Of a stretch of 64,000 nt of DNA, positions 43,061 through 51,000 are shown in pieces. The notes beneath the pieces were generated by a model. The model was not told where the DNA came from and made no database searches. It saw only the letters and a list, made by a program, of their open reading frames with translations. Source of the DNA: Enterobacter sp. kpr-6 (GTDB taxonomy: Bacteria; Pseudomonadota; Gammaproteobacteria; Enterobacterales; Enterobacteriaceae). Positions within the stretch are counted from its first letter, which is position 1. Each line of letters begins with the position of its first letter. The position numbers were made by a program, and so were the translations under genes. The stretch covers positions 124,001 to 188,000 of the forward strand of contig NZ_FOYH01000003.1 in the NCBI RefSeq assembly GCF_900116015.1, written 5' to 3'.

Positions 43061-43300
43061 TTAACGATTGAAAAGCAGTCCTATCAGCGTGTGGAAATGC
43101 GCCTCTTCTTCCGCATCAGCAGTCTGCTGAAGGCGGCCAAGCAATTTCGTACAGATGGCTTTCCGGTTCAGGCTGCGGCCCTCGCTCAGAATTTCCACCA
43201 CAATCCTTCCTAAGGTTTCTTGCTGAGATGGCAGAGACGCCTTGTTGAAGTACTGGGCAATGGCATTTGTCTGATCCGGAACGTAACCTTTCTGGTGCAT
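43061..43300 (-). CDS. ycgZ: Connector protein YcgZ
   Basis: 79-residue protein close to E. coli YcgZ over its whole length (AIAQYFNKASLPSQQETLGRIVVEIL, then KLLGRLQQTADAEEEAHFHTLIGLLF). CAGGAG is seven bases from the ATG. First gene of the small-protein operon that BluR represses in E. coli. The promoter region upstream carries two GTAC-centred sites. Confidence 0.92.
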   Translation of the reverse strand: MHQKGYVPDQTNAIAQYFNKASLPSQQETLGRIVVEILSEGRSLNRKAICTKLLGRLQQTADAEEEAHFHTLIGLLFNR

Positions 43301-43363
43301 CTGTCACTCCTGTAAATTCTGTAATCAGTAAGAACAGGGATAAAGTTATACAAAAATAAAAAG

Positions 43364-43384
43364 TTTGTACATAGAAGTTGTACA
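43364..43384. promoter_or_regulatory. Candidate BluR sites upstream of ycgZ
   Basis: TTTGTACA and TTGTACA, two GTAC-centred elements 13 bases apart, about 65-80 bases before the ycgZ ATG and just upstream of a minus-strand -10-like TATAAC (43345-43350). Related TTGTACAA elements precede bluR. MerR-family binding is inferred. Confidence 0.45.
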
Positions 43385-43508
43385 GCTTTTTGAAATTTTG
43401 TGCAGATTCAGCCGGATGTCTTAGATTTTTGAGGGGTAAACCGGGCAAGACGTACCGATTTTCATCTGATAAGGTGGGCGCTTCTTACTTCAGCGTGGCG
43501 GACCCCTC

Positions 43509-44711
43509 ATGCTCACAACAATTATTTACCGCAGTCATATTAGCGACGACGTACCCGTCAAAACCCTCCGGGATATGGTTAACACGGCTGCGAAAAAGAA
43601 TGAGCAGGCAGGCGTTACCGGGATCCTGCTCTTCAACGGCACCCACTTCTTCCAGCTTCTTGAAGGGCCCGAAGAGGGCGTGTTTAAGATTTACCGGGAT
43701 ATCTGTGAAGATGCCCGCCACTGCAATGTCGTCGAACTGCTTTGCGACTATGCACCGACGCGGCGTTTCGGTAAGGCCGGGATGGAACTCTTTGATTTAC
43801 GTGAGTATGACAGGGAAGATGTGCTGCAAGGCGTGCTGGATAAGGGGACCTCGAAGTATCAGCTCCTTTATGAAGATCGCGCGCTTCAGTTCTTCCGCAC
43901 CTTTGTCGAGGCGACGGAAAAAGAGAACTACTTTGAACTGCCTCCGGCGGATTCCTGGGAGTTTCTTGAGGATGAAGAAGCCACCGTTATTCAGTCTGCG
44001 TTAACCGATGAGCAGTCTGCATATCGCTTTGCTTTTCAACCGATTATCGACCCGCTTGCCCGCGACGTTATTGCGCTGGAAGTGATACAACCGACGTCAG
44101 GCGACAACGTAACGGCAGAGACGGGCGATGAGGTTTATCAGGCTGACCTCTACAGCAAGAAAGCGGCGTTTGCGGTGGCGAAGGCGCTGGATATTGACGA
44201 ACAGTCGCTGTCAGTGAACCTGCTGCCGATGACGCTGGTGAAGATCCCCGGTGCGGTTAATTTCCTGTTGCAGGAGATTGAAACCAACGGGCTGGTGCCT
44301 GAGCAAATCATTGTTGAATTCACCGAGCGCGAGGTGATTTCGCAGCTGGACGAGTTCACTACGGCGGTCAGACAGCTAAAGGCTGCGGGTATCCGCGTGG
44401 CGATCGATGACTTCGGGGCGGGCTTTGCCGGGCTGTTATTGCTGGCGCAGTTCCAGCCGGACCGGATCAAAATTAATCGTGATCTGATTAAAGATGTACA
44501 CAAAAGTGGCTCCCGACAGGCGATTATCCAGGCCATACTTAAAGGCTGTCGTTCGCTTGAAATCCTGGTGTCAGCCGTGGGTGTGGAGAAAGCGGAAGAG
44601 TGGATGTGGCTTGAATCTGCCGGTATTTCTCAGTTTCAGGGCCCGTTGTTTGCCTCACCGCTGGTGGAGGGTATCCCGGCCGTCGCATGGCCAGAAAAGT
44701 CAGGTTTTTAA
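43509..44711 (+). CDS. bluF: Blue-light anti-repressor BluF
   Basis: 400-residue protein. N-terminal BLUF photosensor (1-93) with Y7, N31 and Q49 of the flavin hydrogen-bond network (TTIIYRSH, KKNEQAG, FFQLLEGP). C-terminal EAL-like domain (about 165-400) is degenerate: EVI replaces EAL, VEFTERE, IDDFGAGFAG and KIN replaces the KID motif. In E. coli it has no phosphodiesterase activity and, when lit, pulls the repressor BluR off DNA. Divergent from ycgZ, followed by bluR. Confidence 0.94.
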   Translation: MLTTIIYRSHISDDVPVKTLRDMVNTAAKKNEQAGVTGILLFNGTHFFQLLEGPEEGVFKIYRDICEDARHCNVVELLCDYAPTRRFGKAGMELFDLREYDREDVLQGVLDKGTSKYQLLYEDRALQFFRTFVEATEKENYFELPPADSWEFLEDEEATVIQSALTDEQSAYRFAFQPIIDPLARDVIALEVIQPTSGDNVTAETGDEVYQADLYSKKAAFAVAKALDIDEQSLSVNLLPMTLVKIPGAVNFLLQEIETNGLVPEQIIVEFTEREVISQLDEFTTAVRQLKAAGIRVAIDDFGAGFAGLLLLAQFQPDRIKINRDLIKDVHKSGSRQAIIQAILKGCRSLEILVSAVGVEKAEEWMWLESAGISQFQGPLFASPLVEGIPAVAWPEKSGF

Positions 44712-44772
44712 TGTTCGAATGACTTAAAAACTAACCCAATAAAATGCAGGGTTGATTCACCTGCATTTTTAT

Positions 44773-44800
44773 ATTGTACAATATATAATAGATTGTACAA
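44773..44800. promoter_or_regulatory. Candidate BluR sites upstream of bluR
   Basis: ATTGTACAAT (44773-44782) and TTGTACAA (44793-44800), two perfect palindromes 19 bases apart around a TATAAT-like box (44784-44789). Similar elements lie in front of ycgZ, which suggests that BluR also controls its own gene. Confidence 0.5.
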
Positions 44801-44859
44801 CCTCATTGGGTTAATTGATGTCAGATATATACGTGTCGGATTTAAGCATGAGGGAGTTA

Positions 44860-45591
44860 ATGGCTATTTATAGCATCGGCGATGTAGCCGAACGATGCGG
44901 AATCAACCCTGTCACTTTGCGCGCCTGGCAGCGGCGTTACGGTTTGTTAAAACCGCAGCGCAGCGAAGGCGGGCATCGGCAGTTCGACGATGAAGATATT
45001 CAGCGCATTGAAGAGATCAAGCGCTGGATTGAAAGCGGCGTGCCTGTCGGAAAAGTTAAAGCGTTAATTGATAAAAATAGCGACGCGGTGAGCGATGGCT
45101 GGGGCGTGCTGCAGGAAGAGATGATGTCCGTCCTGCGCCAGGTTCGACCGGCAAAACTGCGCGCCATGCTGACGGCACTTGGCCGGGAGCACCCGGTCGA
45201 TTCGCTGATCGACCATATTTATGTTCCGGTTCGTCACCGGCTGACGCTGGATCAGAATACCGCCCGCACCATGTGCAGTCTGCTGGATGGCGCGCTGGTG
45301 GAATATGTGGTGTTGAGCCTGGCAAACTCGCGTAAAAAACCAGGCAAAGACGCGCTGTTAATCGGCTGGGGCAGTGAGGATCGCACCCGTCTGTGGCTGG
45401 AAGCGTGGCGTCTTTCGCAGCAGGGCTGGCACATCGATGTGCTGGCCGAACCACTTGATTCGCCACGTCCGGAGCTGTTCCCGGGGCAAAAACTGTTTGT
45501 CTGGACGGGAAAAGCGTTAACGCGACGCCAGCAGGAGCAACTTTCCCACTGGCAGGAGCAGGGCTATGGGGTGACCTTTCACGGGGTCTGA
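44860..45591 (+). CDS. bluR: MerR-like repressor BluR
   Basis: 243 residues from ATG 44860, the length of the E. coli protein. MerR winged helix at the N-terminus ([34 protein letters not shown]) and a B12-binding-like C-terminal domain without the cobalamin histidine motif. AGGGAG precedes ATG 44860; the frame is open to 44815 but would add 15 residues not found in relatives. Represses the ycgZ-ymgA-ariR genes until BluF binds it. Its end overlaps digH by 13 bases, convergently. Confidence 0.92.
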   Translation: MAIYSIGDVAERCGINPVTLRAWQRRYGLLKPQRSEGGHRQFDDEDIQRIEEIKRWIESGVPVGKVKALIDKNSDAVSDGWGVLQEEMMSVLRQVRPAKLRAMLTALGREHPVDSLIDHIYVPVRHRLTLDQNTARTMCSLLDGALVEYVVLSLANSRKKPGKDALLIGWGSEDRTRLWLEAWRLSQQGWHIDVLAEPLDSPRPELFPGQKLFVWTGKALTRRQQEQLSHWQEQGYGVTFHGV

Positions 45592-46919
45592 GTTCCCCAC
45601 CGGCTTTTCAGGTAGCTGACCGCTTCCTGAGCCTGAGGCTGATTGAGATTATTCTCTCTGAATAAAATCGTGCCGTTGATGTTCGCCATTGATTCGTTCA
45701 AATCGAGCTGCTTTTTCAGCTCCGGCACGCCACCGCTGACTGTCCAGTCCGGTTCATTCTTCGACGGTTCTCCCACTTTATACAGCGCGACGCCAATATA
45801 AAGGCGGGTATTCGTCGGCTTCACCACCGCAGCCCACCATTTTGCCAGCACATCATAACGAGCCGCATCGCGGGAGAAAGGCCAGTAGATTTGCGGGGCG
45901 ATGTAATCGAGTAGACCCTGTTGCACCCAGCGACGGGTATCGGCAAACGATTCGTCATACGCCGCCGCGCCGCGCGTATCCGATCCCGCCGGATCGTGGG
46001 ATCGATTACGCCACACGCCCGCCGGACTGACGCCGAACGCCACATCGGGTTTTAGCTGCTTCACGGTGCGTGACACCTGTTCGATCAACTGCTGCGTGTT
46101 GTTCCGCCGCCAGTCGGCCTTCGACACAAATCCCTGACCGTATTTCTGGAAAGTCTGATTGTCGTTAAGCTGGGAATCCACCGATTCCGCGTAGAAATAG
46201 TCGTCGAACTGCACGCCGTCGACAGGGTAACGCGCGACCACTTCCGCCACGATGCTGGTGATCCAGTCACGCGCATCGGGAATGCCGGGGTCGAGCACAA
46301 AGCGATTGCCGGCGGTGCGGATCCAGTCGCGATGGAGAACAAAAACGCTGGAGGGATGAAGGGGCAGGGTGCGGTTCAGCTCAGCGACCGTGCCAGGCCG
46401 GATGTTGGTTGATACGCGATAAGGGTTAAACCAGGCGTGTACTTTCATCCCGCGTTTGTGCGCTTCGTCGAGCATAAACTGAAGCGGATCGTAGCCCGGA
46501 TCTTTACCAATTTCGCCCGTCAGCATATCGGACCACGGCAATATTTTTGATGGCCACAGCGCGGTTCCATCCGGTTTGACCTGGAAAAACACTGTGTTGA
46601 TGCCGAGGCTTTGCAGTTTATCGAGCTTCGCTATCAGCGCGCGTTGCTGCTGAGCGTTGCGAACACCCGCATTGCTGATATTCACCGATTCCACAGGTGG
46701 CCAATCGAGGCGGGAAACCGTCGCCAGCCAGACGCCGCGCACCTGCGTGTTCTGGCCCGGTTTATCCGGCAACGGCTGCTTCGCAACAGGCGGCAGCGGC
46801 GTGACAAGAGAAGCAGGGGGTTTAGACGTACAACCGGCAAGTAACAACGCACAGGCAATAAGCGTGGTGCGACTTTTCACTGGTGTGGAAAAGGGATAGT
46901 GACGAGAACGAATGATCAT
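45579..46919 (-). CDS. digH: Divisome-localized glycosyl hydrolase DigH
   Basis: 446-residue outer-membrane lipoprotein (lipobox ALLLAGC) of the GHL10/DUF187 family. Nearly the whole catalytic domain matches E. coli DigH (YddW): [42 protein letters not shown] with candidate catalytic acids, and RNNTQQLI. It cuts denuded glycan strands at the division septum. ATG 46919 is preferred over 46928 because GGAG precedes it closely. No partner genes nearby. Confidence 0.93.
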   Translation of the reverse strand: MIIRSRHYPFSTPVKSRTTLIACALLLAGCTSKPPASLVTPLPPVAKQPLPDKPGQNTQVRGVWLATVSRLDWPPVESVNISNAGVRNAQQQRALIAKLDKLQSLGINTVFFQVKPDGTALWPSKILPWSDMLTGEIGKDPGYDPLQFMLDEAHKRGMKVHAWFNPYRVSTNIRPGTVAELNRTLPLHPSSVFVLHRDWIRTAGNRFVLDPGIPDARDWITSIVAEVVARYPVDGVQFDDYFYAESVDSQLNDNQTFQKYGQGFVSKADWRRNNTQQLIEQVSRTVKQLKPDVAFGVSPAGVWRNRSHDPAGSDTRGAAAYDESFADTRRWVQQGLLDYIAPQIYWPFSRDAARYDVLAKWWAAVVKPTNTRLYIGVALYKVGEPSKNEPDWTVSGGVPELKKQLDLNESMANINGTILFRENNLNQPQAQEAVSYLKSRWGTQTP

Positions 46920-47011
46920 AGACTCCATTGACTTCTAATCGCCGCATGAAAGAAGCATTCTCGTATCATGCGGATTTAAGTCAATAGCGAGGCCGGGGAA
47001 TTTTAGGCGTA

Positions 47012-47614
47012 TCAGCCTTTACCGGAACTATTCAGTAAGCCGTTTACCAGTAATGTAAAAACGCGCACCACTTTTGGCAGCGCCTGCTGCGGATCGTCGC
47101 TGGCAGCGATGCACTGAGCGGCATTCAGCGCGGCTCCGTTTAACATCCGCGCGGCGGCATCCGGGTCCACCGGTTTGATGACACCACGTTCGAGCATCGT
47201 TGTAATACTCTGGCGGGTAGATTCGAGGCAACTATTCTGACTCGGCCACTGCGCTGGATCGCCCAGGAAAGCAGGGCCATCGAGCAATACAATGCGGCGA
47301 ACTTCTTCATCCAGCGCCATATTGATATAGGCGATCCCTTCAGCCAGCAGCTTTTCCCAGTCATCACCGGCCGTCGCTGCGGCATCCTTAGCGCGTCGTG
47401 CCATTTCACCGTCTATCTGGGCAACCACAGCGGCCAGCAATCCTTTTTTATCGCCAAAATTATGGTAAAGAGCCCCACGCGTCAGGCCCACACTGGCGGT
47501 TAAATCATCCATGGATGCCGCCGCAAACCCTTTTTCAGCGAAGGCTTTGCGGGCCGACGCGATCAGTTTTGCGCGGTTTTCTTCCATTGTCTCGACGCGG
47601 CGTTTAGCAGTCAT
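47012..47614 (-). CDS. TetR-family regulator next to RidA-like gene
   Basis: 200-residue TetR repressor. HTH at about 33-55 (ASMDDLTASVGLTRGALYHNFGDKKGLL), sensor domain with several cysteines (SCLES, AAQCIAAS). AGGAGATCGA precedes the ATG. It is divergent from a RidA-family gene, and the 139 bases between them hold three related palindromes, so it very likely represses both. Inducer unknown. Confidence 0.87.
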   Translation of the reverse strand: MTAKRRVETMEENRAKLIASARKAFAEKGFAAASMDDLTASVGLTRGALYHNFGDKKGLLAAVVAQIDGEMARRAKDAAATAGDDWEKLLAEGIAYINMALDEEVRRIVLLDGPAFLGDPAQWPSQNSCLESTRQSITTMLERGVIKPVDPDAAARMLNGAALNAAQCIAASDDPQQALPKVVRVFTLLVNGLLNSSGKG

Positions 47615-47627
47615 TCGATCTCCTGGT

Positions 47628-47697
47628 CACATACGCGATGTATGTGATTTGACATACGCAGTGTATGTGTGATTAATTTGATATACGCGGCGTATAT
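47628..47697. promoter_or_regulatory. Triple TetR-type operator
   Basis: Three inverted repeats of one pattern: CACATAC-GCGAT-GTATGTG (47628-47646, seven perfect pairs), ACATAC-GCAGT-GTATGT (47652-47668) and ATATAC-GCGGC-GTATAT (47681-47697). Centres are 23 and 29 bases apart. All lie between the TetR-family gene and the RidA-like gene and cover the likely promoters. Confidence 0.7.
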
Positions 47698-47753
47698 TAA
47701 ATCATTTGCCGTTGCCGCGCATCCACATCGCATCTCAATACACAGGATACCTT

Positions 47754-48155
47754 ATGAACCAGCCGAGCCCCGTTTTCCCCGCTAACCGCCACGCGCTGTA
47801 TGAAGCCCATGGATATTCCGCCGCGATCCGTTCTGGCGATTTGCTGTTTGTGTCAGGACAGGTAGGCAGCCGCGCCGATGGAACACCTGAACCCGATTTT
47901 GCAGCACAGGTACAGCTTGCCTTTGATAATCTGAAAGCGACGCTCGCCGCAGCAGGGTGTACTTTTGCCGATCTGATTGATGTCACGACTTTTCACACCG
48001 ATCCTGAAAATCAGTTTTCGACCATCATGCAGGTGAAGGAAGCTATTTTTCCGCAGCCTCCATATCCAAACTGGACGGCAGTGGGCGTGACCTGGCTTGC
48101 GGGATTTGATTTTGAAATTAAGGTCATTGCACGCATTCCGGAAAAGCAGGGATAA
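47754..48155 (+). CDS. RidA/YjgF-family protein
   Basis: 133-residue Rid-family protein. Core motifs GDLLFVSGQVGSRADG and NLKATLAAAGCTFADLIDVTTFHTD are clear. The canonical Arg105 of true RidA imine deaminases sits in an x-A-R-I-P context (VIARIPEKQ), but the usual PAR/C motif is replaced by NWTAVGVTWLAG, so it belongs to a divergent Rid subgroup often linked to detoxification genes. AGGATACCTT precedes the ATG. Controlled by the divergent TetR protein, by inference. Confidence 0.85.
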   Translation: MNQPSPVFPANRHALYEAHGYSAAIRSGDLLFVSGQVGSRADGTPEPDFAAQVQLAFDNLKATLAAAGCTFADLIDVTTFHTDPENQFSTIMQVKEAIFPQPPYPNWTAVGVTWLAGFDFEIKVIARIPEKQG

Positions 48156-48181
48156 CGACGCAAGTTTGATGACGTGAAACC

Positions 48182-48204
48182 GCCCGGCAAAAATCACGCC
48201 GGGC
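48182..48204. repeat. Stem-loop after RidA-like gene
   Basis: GCCCGGC and GCCGGGC arms (seven pairs) with a 9-base A-rich loop, 26 bases after the stop. No T-run, so REP-like or a weak terminator. The remainder of 48205-48437 shows no gene and must hold the promoter of the next gene. Confidence 0.5.
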
Positions 48205-48437
48205 AAAGAGAAGAGCAGGTGTGTGGTAAGAACGTTATGAGGGAGACGCTGTGAGTACTGATTAAATGGCATTTAACATAATATACATTATGCGCACTAA
48301 CATCAGGTGATACCAATTCCCGTCATTTCCCATGAGATTGCCTTTGGCCCGTGCAAATGCCAGCGTGGTTTTTGTCTCCCTTATTCAGGCATTATGGTTA
48401 TAATCACGCATTCCACTTCACTGGTCTTAGAGAAACC

Positions 48438-48965
48438 ATGGCAAACCTGACACTAAAAGAACAGCTTCATAAAGCTGGCCTGATAAACAGCAAAAAGCTG
48501 GCGAAAGCTAAAAAATCCAGCGCCCTGACGCGCGAGGCCAAAGAAGCTGTGGAGCTGAACAAAAAGGCACAACTCGAACGCGACAAAGCGTTGAGCGAGC
48601 AGCAAAAGCAAGCGGCACTCGCCAAAGAATACAAAGCGCAGATTAAGCAGCTCATCGAAATGAACCGAATCGTCATTTCTAAGGGCGACGTCGGTTATCA
48701 TTTCCCCGTCAACAATGTCGTTAAGAAAATCTACGTCGATAAAACGACTCAGGCACAGTTGATCAGCGGTCGTCTCGCTATTGCGCGTCTGGCTTCCGCG
48801 AAAAACGGCGAAGATGAATATGCGATTATCCCCGCAGTAGTTGCGAATAAGATCGCTCAACGCGACGCCAGCTATATCGTATTAAGCAGCGAACTGAGCC
48901 AGGAAGCGCAGGATGAAGAAGATCCATATGCTGACTTCGTGGTTCCTGATGACCTGATGTGGTAA
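48438..48965 (+). CDS. YaiL-like DUF2058 protein
   Basis: 175 residues from ATG 48438. It matches E. coli YaiL closely (MANLTLKEQLHKAGLINSKK, AQLERDKALSEQQKQAALAKEYKAQIKQLIEMNR, and the C-terminus DPYADFVVPDDLMW), but lacks about ten residues of the basic N-terminal coiled coil. YaiL-type proteins are nucleoid/ribosome-associated by prediction only. As yaiL normally lies elsewhere, this could be a paralog or the relocated gene; the window cannot tell. Confidence 0.85.
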   Translation: MANLTLKEQLHKAGLINSKKLAKAKKSSALTREAKEAVELNKKAQLERDKALSEQQKQAALAKEYKAQIKQLIEMNRIVISKGDVGYHFPVNNVVKKIYVDKTTQAQLISGRLAIARLASAKNGEDEYAIIPAVVANKIAQRDASYIVLSSELSQEAQDEEDPYADFVVPDDLMW

Positions 48966-48984
48966 ATAGCCGTCACTCTGCCCT

Positions 48985-49002
48985 CCCCGGCTTTCGCCGG
49001 GG
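48985..49002. terminator. Hairpin between convergent genes
   Basis: CCCCGGC-TTTC-GCCGGGG, seven perfect pairs with a tetraloop, between the YaiL-like and VF530-like genes. T-runs on either side are poor, so efficiency is uncertain, but placement suits a bidirectional terminator. Confidence 0.6.
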
Positions 49003-49009
49003 ATAAAGC

Positions 49010-49285
49010 CTATTTCCATTTACCCCAGGGATCATCTGACGGAGCCTGAGACTGAACTGAAGGCACTTCATTTAAAGAAGCGATATACAAATCCTCCACC
49101 TCTTTTCGTGCCCACGGCGTGCGGCGCAAAAATTTCAGGCTGGATTTAATACTCGGATCTTTTTTAAAGCAGTTGATATTAATTCTTGCCGCCAGTTCAT
49201 CCCAGCCAAAGCGCGCAACTAAGTCAGTCAGTAACGCTTCGAGCGTGACGCCGTGTAAAGGATCGTTGGAATGATGTTCAGCCAT
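49010..49285 (-). CDS. VF530-family (DUF2132) DNA-binding-like protein
   Basis: 91-residue protein with the VF530 signature: [60 protein letters not shown]. The family adopts a small helical fold suggested to bind DNA; no function is established. Convergent with the YaiL-like gene. Confidence 0.85.
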   Translation of the reverse strand: MAEHHSNDPLHGVTLEALLTDLVARFGWDELAARININCFKKDPSIKSSLKFLRRTPWARKEVEDLYIASLNEVPSVQSQAPSDDPWGKWK

Positions 49286-49365
49286 GGTGAGTCCGGTAAA
49301 AGTAAAATTTTGCTCACCATACTGTCCGGCTTCAGGTATTGCAACGGCTGACGGAAATAAATTAA

Positions 49366-49382
49366 GCCCGGCTTAGCCGGGC
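49366..49382 (-). terminator. Terminator of the ascorbate-type EIIC gene
   Basis: GCCCGGC-TTA-GCCGGGC with AAGC/GCTT extensions, seven bases after the EIIC stop. The minus strand continues TTAATTTATTTCC; the plus strand has TTTTTCTT, so it may work in both directions. Confidence 0.7.
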
Positions 49383-49388
49383 TTTTTC

Positions 49389-50666
49389 TTAGCTAAACAA
49401 ACGCAGCAGATAATCGAGTATCAGCGACGGTAAAGTGAAATCCGGATCGGCGAATGTCACGCCCTGCGCACCAAGCTGCGAGAAAATCGGCAGCGTCAAC
49501 GCAGGCAGCACGCATAACAATAAGCCGTTAATACTGCTCGCAATCACCGCCCCACGGAAACCGCCGGTGGCGTTACCAAAAATTGCCGCCGCGCCGCCGG
49601 TAATAAAGCTCGCCATAATTCCGGGTACGATAATCGGCAGGCCGAGGAACGGGAACAGGAAGATACACAGCAATTCAACCGAGAAGCTGATCAAAAAACC
49701 AATCAAAGTGGCGTTCGGCGCTTTGGTAAACAGCACCATCACGTCTACCGCCGGGACAGCGCCTGGCGCAAACACGCGGGCAAAGCCTTTAAATGCCGGA
49801 ACGATTTCCGCGGTAAATAAATTCACGCCCGCTTTTGCCAGATAAAGACCACAGGCAAAAGTCGCTGATTGCTCAAGGATAAAAATAACAACGTTTTTAT
49901 CTCCGGCCCCTGCGCCGTAAACCATTGTCATCGCATCTTTGATTTGCGGCTGGGTGGCGAAGATGCAGGAAATGAGCAGCAGAACCAGCATAGTCAACAG
50001 CGTGGCGATATTTGGCTCACGAATAAAATCGAATTTGTTACTGATATTTAAGTGTTCAGTATCAACGCTTTTATTGCCGAACCATTTCCCCATATAAGAA
50101 CCAATCACATAAGAGGAAATAGCCGCATGAGAAATAGCGTATTCATTTGAGCCGATGATTTCACGGCTAAAGCGGCTCAGTACGAATGGAGAGACCGCCA
50201 TGTAGGTGCCAATCAGCCCGGATGCAATGATGATCATCATGGTATGACTGAAGCCAAACTGCATCAGGACCGCAGTAATGGCGAAGGCCATAAACAGCAC
50301 CAGGTGCAGCGACAAATAGATGTATTTACAACGCGTAAAACGGGCAAGCAAAATATTTAAAATCATTGAAAACAGCAGGATAAGTGCCGCAATCGACCCC
50401 AGTTTATCAATGGTCGCAGCCATAATAGCTTCATTGCTGGGCACCACGCCCACGATATTAAAGGCTTTAGAAAACAGTGAGCTAAACGCCGTCAGCACTT
50501 TCATTAAAATGCTGCCGCCGACTTTGATCATCGTAAAACCGATGAATGATAAAAACGTGCCGGTAATTAACCGGGAAATAGACGCTTTTTGAAATAACAA
50601 CCCTAAAAATGCAACAATTGCTATGATAACCGCAGGCGTTTTAACAAGCCCTAATAGTATATCCAT
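49389..50666 (-). CDS. PTS EIIC of ascorbate (UlaA/SgaT) family, orphan
   Basis: 425-residue membrane protein with about ten helices, of the UlaA/SgaT family (SFIGFTMIKVGGSIL, GFARVFAPGAVPAVDVMVLFTKAPNATLIGFLISF, GFRGAVIASSINGLLLCVLPAL). UlaA transports L-ascorbate with separate EIIB (UlaB) and EIIA (UlaC). Neither partner is encoded nearby; neighbours are unrelated. It could use partners encoded elsewhere or act as a facilitator. It is about 40 residues shorter than UlaA. Confidence 0.85.
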   Translation of the reverse strand: MDILLGLVKTPAVIIAIVAFLGLLFQKASISRLITGTFLSFIGFTMIKVGGSILMKVLTAFSSLFSKAFNIVGVVPSNEAIMAATIDKLGSIAALILLFSMILNILLARFTRCKYIYLSLHLVLFMAFAITAVLMQFGFSHTMMIIIASGLIGTYMAVSPFVLSRFSREIIGSNEYAISHAAISSYVIGSYMGKWFGNKSVDTEHLNISNKFDFIREPNIATLLTMLVLLLISCIFATQPQIKDAMTMVYGAGAGDKNVVIFILEQSATFACGLYLAKAGVNLFTAEIVPAFKGFARVFAPGAVPAVDVMVLFTKAPNATLIGFLISFSVELLCIFLFPFLGLPIIVPGIMASFITGGAAAIFGNATGGFRGAVIASSINGLLLCVLPALTLPIFSQLGAQGVTFADPDFTLPSLILDYLLRLFS

Positions 50667-50904
50667 TATTTTATCCCAGTCAGGTATTGCTGATTACATT
50701 TTAAGTATGGTTTGTGGTGATAAACCGGGGGGAGATACTAGCACCGCTAATCGGCCGGATTCTGCTACGAAGATCACAATTGAAATAGTATATTTTTAAA
50801 ATAGAAATATTGTTTCAAAACCAAAAATGATTAATTGTTAGTGCAATTACACAATGTTTGTTAATGCATTGTGACTGCAGTTCTGGTTTCAATAAAAATA
50901 AAAA

Positions 50905-50945
50905 AGCGGCATGACATGGCTGCGTTTAAACCAGATAATGCCGCT
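50905..50945 (-). terminator. Terminator of the Cache-GGDEF gene
   Basis: AGCGGCAT/ATGCCGCT arms (eight pairs, 25-base loop) followed on the minus strand by TTTTTATTTTTATTG. It lies 56 bases after the stop. The rest of 50667-51000 is AT-rich and gene-free and must contain the EIIC promoter. Confidence 0.75.
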
Positions 50946-51000
50946 CATTTTTCTATTACTTAAAAGGTAAGCCAGTCAGAGCGAAACAGGCTAATAAGAA

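Noticed and set aside
44815-44859. N-terminal extension of BluR from TTG 44815 or ATG 44818
   Set aside because: The family begins at [14 protein letters not shown] (44860), which has AGGGAG upstream and gives the E. coli length of 243 residues.
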